Source of the DNA: Mycobacterium bourgelatii
GTDB lineage: Bacteria; Actinomycetota; Actinomycetes; Mycobacteriales; Mycobacteriaceae
NCBI RefSeq assembly: GCF_010723575.1
Contig: NZ_BLKZ01000001.1
Location: 3,658,001 to 3,722,000, forward strand
Reading direction: 5' to 3'
DNA length: 64,000 nucleotides
Position numbers and translations under genes: made by a program. The notes beneath the pieces were generated by a model that was not told the DNA's origin, did no database searches, and saw only the letters and a program-made list of their open reading frames with translations. Below are positions 33,957 through 41,500 of the stretch, one piece after another. The stretch's first letter is position 1; each line of letters opens with the position of its first letter.

Positions 33957-34796
33957 TTGAAGAAAATCGGGTTGACCCGACCCGCCAACAAGAAGGCGAT
34001 CTCGCGCCGACGTCTCCGGCGTCGCTTATCGGGCGGGCTGCTGCTGCTGATCGCACTGACAATCGCTGGTGGACTTGCGGCCGTGCTCACCCCCACGCCG
34101 CAGGTCGCTGTCGCCGACGAGTCAGACGAGGCGTTGATTCGTACCGGCAAACAGCTGTACGAGACCTCGTGCGTCTCGTGCCACGGCGCCAACCTGCAGG
34201 GCGTGCCCGACCACGGGCCGAGCCTGATCGGCGTCGGCGATGCGGCGGTCTACTTCCAGGTCTCCACCGGACGCATGCCAGCCATGCGCGGCGAGGCTCA
34301 GGCGCCCCGCAAGGAACCGATTTTCGACCAGCCGCAGATCGACGCGATCGGCGCCTACGTGCAGGCCAACGGCGGTGGACCCAGCGTGATCCGCGAGTCC
34401 GACGGCAGCCTCGCGATGCGATCGCTGCGCGGGAACGACCTGGGCCGCGGTGGCGACCTGTTCCGCCTCAACTGCGCCTCGTGCCACAACTTCACCGGCA
34501 AAGGTGGGGCGCTGTCGTCGGGCAAGTACGCGCCCGACCTCGGGCCCGCCAATGAGCAGCAAATTCTGACGGCCATGCTCACCGGTCCGCAGAACATGCC
34601 CAAGTTCTCCGACCGTCAGCTGTCACTGGAAGCCAAGAAAGACATCATCGCCTACGTGCGCAACTCCGCCGAGGAGCGTTCGCCGGGTGGCTACGGGCTG
34701 GGTGGATTCGGACCCGCACCCGAAGGTATGGCGATTTGGATTATCGGGATGGTCGCAGCCATCGGGCTGGCACTGTGGATTGGGGCGCGGACATGA
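33957..34796 (+). CDS. qcrC: Dihaem cytochrome c subunit QcrC of the bcc complex
   Basis: This 279-residue subunit carries electrons from the Rieske protein straight to the aa3 oxidase, as no free cytochrome c exists in mycobacteria. Two CXXCH haem sites are seen (CVSCH at about 72-76, CASCH at about 173-177), with an N-terminal anchor and a C-terminal transmembrane helix (about 258-277). An ATG at 33924 overlaps ctaE, but the TTG at 33957 has a GAGGAG site 7 bases upstream and gives the known N-terminus and length, so I prefer it. The stop overlaps qcrA as ATGA. Confidence 0.95.
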   Translation: MKKIGLTRPANKKAISRRRLRRRLSGGLLLLIALTIAGGLAAVLTPTPQVAVADESDEALIRTGKQLYETSCVSCHGANLQGVPDHGPSLIGVGDAAVYFQVSTGRMPAMRGEAQAPRKEPIFDQPQIDAIGAYVQANGGGPSVIRESDGSLAMRSLRGNDLGRGGDLFRLNCASCHNFTGKGGALSSGKYAPDLGPANEQQILTAMLTGPQNMPKFSDRQLSLEAKKDIIAYVRNSAEERSPGGYGLGGFGPAPEGMAIWIIGMVAAIGLALWIGART

Positions 34797-36025
34797 GCGA
34801 CGGACCCAACGTTAAAGACGGCGCTACCGGCGGCGTCGGGTCTGACACTGACACCGATAGAAACCTTGGGACAGGCGAACCCGACGACGCCGCGCTGGCC
34901 GCGATGTCACGCGAGGAGCTGCTCGAACTGGGCAGCAAACTCGACGGCGTTCGGATCGCTTACAAGGAGCCACGCTGGCCGGCGCAGGTCACCAAGGCCG
35001 AGAAGCGCGCCGAGCGTGGAGTGGCCTTGTGGCTGTTGGCGGGCGGCGGATTCGGGCTCGCGCTGTTCCTGATCTTCTTGTTCTGGCCGTGGGAGTACAA
35101 GTCCAGGGAACAAGCGGGCAGCCTCTGGTACACGTTCGCCACGCCGCTCTACGGCTTCACTTTCGGTATGTCGATCTTGTGTATCGCGATCGGTGCCATC
35201 CTCTACCAGAAGCGCTTTATCCCCGAAGAGATCACGATCCAGGAGCGCCACGACGGCGCGTCACGCGAAATCGACCGCAAGACGGTCGTGGCGAACCTGA
35301 CCGACGCTCTCGAGGGCTCGACGATTCGCCGTCGCAAGTTGATCGGGCTGACCTTCGGAATGGGGGTGGGCGCGTTCGGTTTAGGCACCTTGGTGGCGTT
35401 CATCGGCGGCATGGTCAAGAACCCGTGGAAGCCGGTCGTCGACACCGCCGAGGGCAAGAAGGCGGTGTTGTGGACGTCGGGTTGGACCCCGCGCGTCAAG
35501 GGCGAAACCATCTACCTGGCCCGGGCAACCGGCGCCCACGACGGCCCCCCGTTCGTCAGGATGCGCCCCGAGGACATCGACGCCGGCGGCATGGAGACCG
35601 TCTTCCCGTGGCGTGAGTCCGACGGTGACGGCACCACTGTCGAGTCGCGCGAGAAGCTGAACGAGATCGCGATGGGTATCCGCAATCCGGTGATGCTCAT
35701 CCGGATCAAACCCAACGACATGTCCCGGGTGGTCAAACGCCAGGGCCAGGAAGGCTTCAACTTCGGCGAGTTCTTCGCCTACACCAAGGTCTGCTCCCAC
35801 TTGGGCTGCCCCTCTTCGCTGTACGAGCAGCAGTCCTACCGGATCCTGTGCCCGTGCCACCAGTCGCAGTTCGACGCCCTGCACTTCGCCAAGCCGATCT
35901 TCGGCCCGGCCGCGCGCGCCTTGGCGCAACTTCCCATCACCATCGACACCGAGGGGTATTTCGTCGCCAACGGTGACTTCATCGAGCCCGTCGGACCAGC
36001 ATTTTGGGAGCGCACAACAACATGA
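34793..36025 (+). CDS. qcrA: Rieske iron-sulphur subunit QcrA of the bcc complex
   Basis: This 410-residue subunit passes electrons from menaquinol to QcrC. An acidic N-terminal tail is followed by three transmembrane helices (about 78-98, 112-135 and 185-208), the actinobacterial arrangement. The C-terminal Rieske fold has CSHLGCP and CPCHQSQFD, binding the 2Fe-2S cluster through two Cys and two His. The ATG at 34793 overlaps the qcrC stop; the frame upstream is a shadow inside qcrC. Confidence 0.97.
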   Translation: MSDGPNVKDGATGGVGSDTDTDRNLGTGEPDDAALAAMSREELLELGSKLDGVRIAYKEPRWPAQVTKAEKRAERGVALWLLAGGGFGLALFLIFLFWPWEYKSREQAGSLWYTFATPLYGFTFGMSILCIAIGAILYQKRFIPEEITIQERHDGASREIDRKTVVANLTDALEGSTIRRRKLIGLTFGMGVGAFGLGTLVAFIGGMVKNPWKPVVDTAEGKKAVLWTSGWTPRVKGETIYLARATGAHDGPPFVRMRPEDIDAGGMETVFPWRESDGDGTTVESREKLNEIAMGIRNPVMLIRIKPNDMSRVVKRQGQEGFNFGEFFAYTKVCSHLGCPSSLYEQQSYRILCPCHQSQFDALHFAKPIFGPAARALAQLPITIDTEGYFVANGDFIEPVGPAFWERTTT

Positions 36026-37677
36026 GTCCGAAATTCAGCCCTCCAAAAATCGGTGATGTCCTGGCCCGCCAAGGCGAAGACATTGACACCCGCTACCACC
36101 CCTCCGCGGCTGTCCGTCGCCAGCTAAACAAGGTCTTCCCCACGCACTGGTCGTTCCTGCTCGGCGAGATCGCGCTCTACAGCTTCATCATCTTGCTGAT
36201 CACCGGGGTCTACCTGACGTTGTTCTTCGACCCGTCCATGGTGGAGGTCGCCTACGACGGCGTCTACCAGCCGCTGCGGGGTGTGGAGATGTCGCGCGCG
36301 TATGAGTCCGCGCTCAACATCTCCTTCGAAGTCCGCGGTGGATTGTTCGTGCGGCAGATCCACCACTGGGCGGCGCTGATGTTCGCCGCCGCGATCATGG
36401 TGCACCTGGCGCGCATCTTCTTCACCGGAGCATTCCGACGCCCGCGTGAGGCCAACTGGGTCATCGGTTCGCTGCTGCTGATCCTGGCCATGTTCGAGGG
36501 TTACTTCGGCTACTCCCTGCCCGACGACCTGTTGTCGGGCCTGGGCCTGCGGGCCGCCCTGTCGTCGATCACGCTGGGCATGCCGGTGATCGGAACCTGG
36601 CTGCACTGGCTGCTGTTCGGCGGTGACTTCCCCGGGACCATCCTGATCCCCCGGCTGTACGCGCTGCACATTCTGCTGCTGCCCGGGATCATCCTGGCCC
36701 TGATCGGGGCGCACCTGGCGCTGGTGTGGTTCCAGAAGCACACCCAATTCCCCGGCCCCGGACGCACCGAGCACAACGTCGTCGGCGTGCGGGTGATGCC
36801 GGTGTTCGCGGTCAAGTCCGGCGCTTTCTTCGCCGCCATCGTCGGCGTGTTGGGCCTGATGGGCGGTCTACTGCAGATCAACCCGATCTGGAACCTGGGG
36901 CCCTACAAGCCGTCACAGGTGTCGGCGGGCTCGCAGCCGGACTTCTACATGATGTGGACCGAGGGCTTGGCCCGTATCTGGCCGCCGTGGGAGTTCTACT
37001 TCGGGCACCACACGATTCCTGCGGTGGTGTGGGTTGGTCTCATCATGGGCCTGGTCTTCACCCTGCTGATCGTCTACCCGTTCCTGGAGAAGCGGTTCAG
37101 TGGTGACAAAGCGCACCACAACCTGCTGCAGCGTCCGCGGGACGCACCGGTGCGCACCGCGATCGGCGCGATGGCGATCAGCTTCTACATGCTGCTCACC
37201 CTGTGCGCCATGAACGACATCATCGCGTTCAAGTTCCACATTTCGCTGAACGCGACGACGTGGATCGGCCGTATCGGCATGGTCATCCTGCCGCCGATCG
37301 TCTACTTCGTCACGTACCGGTGGGCGGTGGGCCTGCAGCGCAGCGACCGCGAGGTGCTCGAGCACGGTGTGGAAACCGGCATCATCAAGCGGTTGCCACA
37401 CGGCGCCTACATCGAGCTGCACCAGCCGCTCGGGCCGGTCGACGACCACGGCCACCCGATCCCGCTGGAGTACCAGGGCGCGGCGTTGCCCAAGCGAATG
37501 AACAAGTTGGGCTCCGGTGGTTCGCCCGGGACGGGCAGCTTCCTGTTCGCCGATCCCCCGGCCGAGGACGCGGCACTTCGCGAGGCGGCCCACGCCTCCG
37601 AACAGCGTGCCCTCACCGTGTTGCGGGAGCACCAGGAGACCCTCAACGGTTCGCCGAACGGCGAACGCGGCCACTAA
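36022..37677 (+). CDS. qcrB: Cytochrome b subunit QcrB of the bcc complex
   Basis: This 551-residue membrane subunit oxidises menaquinol. The b-haem His pairs lie in the helices with FVRQIHHWAALM and HLARIFF and their later partners (WLHWLLFG, LYALHILL). The quinol-site region MMWTEGLARIWPPWE contains Thr313, the residue whose change gives resistance to telacebec (Q203) in M. tuberculosis. A long soluble C-terminal tail (from about 430) is typical of actinobacteria. The ATG at 36022 overlaps qcrA (ATGA). A strong hairpin follows the stop. Confidence 0.97.
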   Translation: MSPKFSPPKIGDVLARQGEDIDTRYHPSAAVRRQLNKVFPTHWSFLLGEIALYSFIILLITGVYLTLFFDPSMVEVAYDGVYQPLRGVEMSRAYESALNISFEVRGGLFVRQIHHWAALMFAAAIMVHLARIFFTGAFRRPREANWVIGSLLLILAMFEGYFGYSLPDDLLSGLGLRAALSSITLGMPVIGTWLHWLLFGGDFPGTILIPRLYALHILLLPGIILALIGAHLALVWFQKHTQFPGPGRTEHNVVGVRVMPVFAVKSGAFFAAIVGVLGLMGGLLQINPIWNLGPYKPSQVSAGSQPDFYMMWTEGLARIWPPWEFYFGHHTIPAVVWVGLIMGLVFTLLIVYPFLEKRFSGDKAHHNLLQRPRDAPVRTAIGAMAISFYMLLTLCAMNDIIAFKFHISLNATTWIGRIGMVILPPIVYFVTYRWAVGLQRSDREVLEHGVETGIIKRLPHGAYIELHQPLGPVDDHGHPIPLEYQGAALPKRMNKLGSGGSPGTGSFLFADPPAEDAALREAAHASEQRALTVLREHQETLNGSPNGERGH

Positions 37678-37714
37678 TGGCGACGGTCCCACCTGGGACC
37701 TGAGACGTAGCGTG

Positions 37715-37744
37715 ACTTGCCGGCCCGTAAGTGGGCCGGCAAGT
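37715..37744 (+). terminator. Terminator hairpin after the ctaE-qcrCAB operon
   Basis: A perfect 12-base stem (37715-37726 with 37733-37744, loop GTAAGT) starts 38 bases after the qcrB stop. It is followed by TGCGTTTTGG, a weak T run. A smaller hairpin, GTCCCA-CC-TGGGAC, lies just before it. Confidence 0.8.
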
Positions 37745-37951
37745 TGCGTTTTGGGGCCGGAGAACGCGAATTGACGCCGTAAAGGGCGCGCCTAGGGTCC
37801 TCTTATGGGGGCCTGGTCAGCGGCTCGTGAAGGGCCTTGTGCGGGCACGGCCTAGAAACCACCGCACAGCTAACCGCGACGGGCGCCGAGGCTCGGCCGT
37901 GGGAGCGGTCGAAGCGCGCTCCACGCGGCCGTGATTAGTCGCTAACGGACG

Positions 37952-38599
37952 CTAGTGAACCTCGCGCACGCGACGAATCTGCCGCACGTGGAACCACTCG
38001 ACGAAGGGTAGGCCGGCGGTGACAACCCCGGCGACCCCGTAACTGAACCATGCCGCACCATCGTGGCCGTCAGCCATGAGGTAGGTCGCCGTAGCGGCGG
38101 CGATCAGCGCGACCCCGGTGACGCCCGTGAGCGCAACGGTGCCGCGCAGCCAGATCCGGTCGACGGCCTCGCCGGACCACTCGTTGCTCTCCGCGTACGC
38201 CTTGGCCGGCGACCGGCGCGCCGACTGGGCCAACGTTCGCGACCCGGTCCCGCCCGTCCGGGCTGGCGTTCGGGACTCCACGCTGCCGATCAAGCTCTTG
38301 GATCGCACGATCGGCTCGGGCGCTGTTTCGCGGCGAGCCCGGATCAGAATCGGAATCGAGCCCGCGATGACCAGCGCCGATACCGCGATGATCGTGTACA
38401 ACACCCAACTGGTGTTCGAATCGCTCGACACCTTGTGCAAGCCGCGGCCCATGTCCGCCAACGCGACGCCGGCCGCGACGCTGACACCTACCAACACCAG
38501 CCACACCGCGGCGCACGCGCCAATCAAAATGCGGTCTATGACATCTGGCGAAACGACAGGGTCCGATCCACGGCGATACGCGGAATATTTACCTACCAT
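37952..38599 (-). CDS. DUF2561 membrane protein (Rv2197c type)
   Basis: This 215-residue protein of unknown function has four transmembrane helices in two pairs (about 22-48 and 68-86, then 150-172 and 182-200), with a charged cytoplasmic loop between the pairs. Its ATG shares one base with the mmpS3 stop (TGATG), so it depends on translation of mmpS3, which is frameshifted here. Position between qcr and cta genes is conserved in mycobacteria, but no link to respiration is established. Confidence 0.85.
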   Translation of the reverse strand: MVGKYSAYRRGSDPVVSPDVIDRILIGACAAVWLVLVGVSVAAGVALADMGRGLHKVSSDSNTSWVLYTIIAVSALVIAGSIPILIRARRETAPEPIVRSKSLIGSVESRTPARTGGTGSRTLAQSARRSPAKAYAESNEWSGEAVDRIWLRGTVALTGVTGVALIAAATATYLMADGHDGAAWFSYGVAGVVTAGLPFVEWFHVRQIRRVREVH

Positions 38600-39556
38600 C
38601 AGCAGCTCGTCTGCGGTGCGTCGGTGGTATTGGCGGACAGCACCGTTCCATCACTGGTAATGATCGAGCAGTTGAGTCTGCTGACGCGGAAGAGGCTGGA
38701 CGCCTCGACCGAGCCCACGTCGGACGTCGAGATCGGAGTGACCGTCATCGTCCAAGGGATGTAGACATTGTGCTGCGTTCGACGCCGGCCAGAGGCGTCC
38801 ACATAGGTCACCGAAATGATGTCCCCCGGCGCTTTGGTCCCGGTCACCGAGTACGTGACCTGCCTCGGCCCGGCCGGGGTGGGAGCGGGCGGCGGTGCCA
38901 CCGCTGGTGCGCTGGTGGGAGCCGGCGGTGCCGCGGAGGTAGGCGGCGCCTCAGACGTAGGCGGTGGTGGCGGGGTGGTGGGGTGGGGTCACGGTGGAAG
39001 TCGGCGTCTCAGTCGTCGTCGGAGTCTCGCTTGGCGGGGGTGGTGGCGGTGGGGGTGGCGGCGGCTCAGGGGGTTCAGTGGTGGTGGTGATTTCGTCCTG
39101 TGCCGGTGTGGTGGACGGAGCGGGTGGGGTTGTCGAGATGGTCGAGGTGCCGGGGGTGGCGACCCTGCGGGAGCTCGAGGTGCGTTGCGCAAACAGTATC
39201 GACACACTGGTCACGAGCGCGATGGCCGCCAGGACGGCGGCGACCACAACCACTCCTGGCCAGCGTGGACCACGATCGTCGTCGTCGTACTCGCGGTAGT
39301 CGTCGTAGTCATAGAGCGCGAGATCCGCAGGCACGAACGTGCCGCTCAAGAACTGTTCGGATTCGGGCGCCGAGTATGCGCGCGAGTAGGCGTCGGTCTG
39401 GGCGGTCGACCCCGCGTCGTCCAAGGGTGGCAGCGTCCCGTCCAGCTGGGAGTTCAATTCGTCGTCGATGCTGCCGAGGGGCTCCGGCTCCCCACGTGGT
39501 TCGCTGGCTGAATCGGGTATGTCCGGTTCCCGTCCCGGGGGATGCGGCCCGCTCAT
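38599..39556 (-). pseudogene. mmpS3: Membrane protein MmpS3, split by a frameshift
   Basis: The N-terminal part (start ATG 39556) reads MSGPHPPGREPD, an acidic tail, a transmembrane helix (about 100-122) and a Thr/Pro-rich stalk, then stops at 38951 after 201 residues. The C-terminal MmpS domain (GPRQVTYSVTGTKAPGD to DAPQTSC) continues in the +1 frame to 38599. Removing one C from the C-rich run at 38972-38988 restores a single frame of about 318 residues, close to the M. tuberculosis protein (about 299). Either a recent mutation or a sequencing error in a C-rich tract explains it. The rest of both halves is intact, which favours an error or a very young lesion. Confidence 0.85.
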
Positions 39557-39737
39557 GTTTGCCTACCCTGTCCCACTGCCTCACCAGCGCGCGAAGCTTT
39601 GCGGCTGCGTTTGTGCTCGCGCGGTCGGCGACTTCTCATGTGCCTTCGAAACCCTACCCAACCGCCCAGGCCAGATCAGTCGTGGCGGGCTGACGACCAA
39701 CTAACTGGTGTCCTGATTGTGACCTTTCCGGGGCCAA

Positions 39738-40157
39738 TCAGTGCTTCTCAGGACCAACGTAGTATTCGAAGACCAGTCCGGCAGCCGACGACAGGATGAA
39801 CACGACCCCGGCAACGATCAGCCAGGGCAGCCACAGGGCAATCCCTACCGCCGCAACCGAACCGGACAACGCGATGAGAATCGGCCACCAGCTGTGCGGC
39901 GCGAAGAAGCCCAATTCCCCTGCGCCGTCGCTGATCTCAGCGCCCTCGTAGTCCTCGGGCCGAGTGTCGAGGCGGCGTGCCACAAACCGGAAGAAGGTGG
40001 CCACGATCAGCGCGAGGCCGGCCGTCAGCGCCAGTGCCGTCGTACCGGCCCACTCGACGCCGCCGTAGGCGAAAATGCCTGTCAGCACCCCGTACAGGAT
40101 CGTCACCACAACGAAGAATGCGGCGATGAACTCGAAAAGCCTGGCTTCGATATGCAT
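39738..40157 (-). CDS. ctaF: Cytochrome c oxidase subunit IV CtaF
   Basis: This 139-residue actinobacterial subunit of the aa3 oxidase has four transmembrane helices. The start MHIEARLFEFIAAFFVVV and the GFFAPHSWWPI segment are characteristic. The stop of ctaC lies 9 bases upstream, so the two genes are one unit. The protein helps hold the oxidase together in the supercomplex. Confidence 0.95.
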   Translation of the reverse strand: MHIEARLFEFIAAFFVVVTILYGVLTGIFAYGGVEWAGTTALALTAGLALIVATFFRFVARRLDTRPEDYEGAEISDGAGELGFFAPHSWWPILIALSGSVAAVGIALWLPWLIVAGVVFILSSAAGLVFEYYVGPEKH

Positions 40158-40165
40158 TGCGCGTC

Positions 40166-41236
40166 CTAACCTACTGGCGTTGGGGCCAATTCGCCGCGAC
40201 GGGTCTCAAATGGGAAGGTTTTTGTCGAGGTAGGCGGCAAGCCGATGGCCTGCAGCGCCTCGGCGTTGGTCTTCTTGGCGATACGTGCCTGCAAGTACGT
40301 CTTGAAGTCGTCGGCGCTGACCACCCGAACCTCGAAGTTCATCATGGCGTGGTACGTGCCGCAGAACTCGGCGCAGTGTCCGACGAATGCGCCGGTCCTG
40401 GTGATCTCGTCGATCTGCCAGACGTTGTCGGAGTTGTTCTCCTTCGGGTTGGGCATCACGTCGCGCTTGAACAGGAACTCCGGCACCCAGAAGGTGTGGA
40501 CCACGTCGGCCGAGGCCTGGATGAACCGGATGGTCTTGCCAACCGGCAACACCAGGACCGGGATTTCGGTCGGAGTCCCCAAGATCTCGACCTTGTCGAA
40601 GTTGAGGTATGAGCGGTCTTCTTTGTTGACGCCGTGCAGCGGCCCGAACAGCTCTTCGCCGTGCTCGTCCTTGCCCTCGGGCTTGGATTCCACCGCGCGC
40701 CTGCGTTCCTCGTCGGCGCCGTCGAAGTTGAACGAGCCGTCCTTGTAGGCCACCTTCTGGTAGCCGAACTTCCAGTTCCACTGGAACGCGGTGATGTCGA
40801 CCACGACCTCGGGTTCGGCGGAGGTGCTCAGCATCTTCTCCTGCACCACCACGGTGAAGTAGAACAGCACCGAGATGATGAGGAACGGAATGATGGTCAG
40901 GACCAGTTCAAGGGGCATGTTGTAGCCGAACTGGCGGGGCAACTCGGTGTCGCCAGGCTTCGCCCGGTGGAACGCCGAAGACCAGAAGATCAGGCCCCAC
41001 ACGAGGACGCCGACCACCAGCGACGCGATCACCGCTCCGACCCACAGCTGCCGGTTCAGTTGACCCTCGTGGGTGATGCCTTCCGGCCAACCCATGCCCA
41101 GGACGTGCTGCCAGCTGCACCCACTGAGGGTGACGGCCAACACACCCCCCGTCAGGGCCAGCGCAACCATCCGGAAGCGACGATGAGACCTCAAGTGCGA
41201 CAAGCGTTGCGAACGACCTTGCTCGCGAGATGTCAC
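40166..41236 (-). CDS. ctaC: Cytochrome c oxidase subunit II CtaC
   Basis: This 356-residue subunit holds the CuA centre that accepts electrons from QcrC. A lipoprotein-type signal ends LSGC (lipobox), two transmembrane helices follow (about 65-87 and 108-130), then the cupredoxin domain with VDITAFQWNWKF, the first CuA His in DVVHTFWVPE and HCAEFCGTYHAMM (two Cys, His, Met). The open frame extends to 41731, but the GTG at 41236 has an AGGAGG site. It diverges from asnB. Confidence 0.96.
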   Translation of the reverse strand: MTSREQGRSQRLSHLRSHRRFRMVALALTGGVLAVTLSGCSWQHVLGMGWPEGITHEGQLNRQLWVGAVIASLVVGVLVWGLIFWSSAFHRAKPGDTELPRQFGYNMPLELVLTIIPFLIISVLFYFTVVVQEKMLSTSAEPEVVVDITAFQWNWKFGYQKVAYKDGSFNFDGADEERRRAVESKPEGKDEHGEELFGPLHGVNKEDRSYLNFDKVEILGTPTEIPVLVLPVGKTIRFIQASADVVHTFWVPEFLFKRDVMPNPKENNSDNVWQIDEITRTGAFVGHCAEFCGTYHAMMNFEVRVVSADDFKTYLQARIAKKTNAEALQAIGLPPTSTKTFPFETRRGELAPTPVG

Positions 41237-41321
41237 GGTGGCGCCTCCTGTATCACAAGCTGGGCCGACTGGGCTTACGCCGGTTCGGGCGGGGTCCGCT
41301 CGGCTAACTCGGATTCGAATA

Positions 41322-41334
41322 CTACGCAGCGTAG
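41322..41334. promoter_or_regulatory. Palindrome in the ctaC-asnB intergenic region
   Basis: CTACGC-A-GCGTAG is a perfect 6-base inverted repeat with one central base, 86 bases upstream of the ctaC start; a second palindrome ATTCGAAT lies at 41313-41320. On the minus strand TAGTAT within it could be a ctaC -10 box. A regulator is not known. Confidence 0.4.
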
Positions 41335-41486
41335 ACCACGCCGATCTACCGGGCGACTGCCTGGTCACCAGACCCGCCGTGCGTGGCGGCGATGACCGCA
41401 TGTCAAAGCCTCTTCCGAGCCCCATCCCGAACCGCCACTGCGAGGCGTCGGCACGGTGTCTTCCACCGCAAATCGCGACGGTACGG

Positions 41487-41492
41487 CATACT
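41487..41492 (+). promoter_or_regulatory. -10 box of leaderless asnB
   Basis: CATACT ends 8 bases before the GTG at 41501. This places the RNA start at the codon for the catalytic N-terminus. Confidence 0.6.
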
Positions 41493-41500
41493 CGGGCGCT

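Noticed and set aside
38951..38991. Programmed +1 frameshift in mmpS3
   Set aside because: No slippery codon with a following stop or stimulatory element typical of known +1 sites is evident, and the site lies in a C-rich run where a simple length error is more likely. It is kept only as an alternative.
38816..39511. Gly/Val/Trp-rich open frame on the + strand
   Set aside because: It mirrors the Thr/Pro stalk of mmpS3; both halves of mmpS3 match the family on the minus strand.
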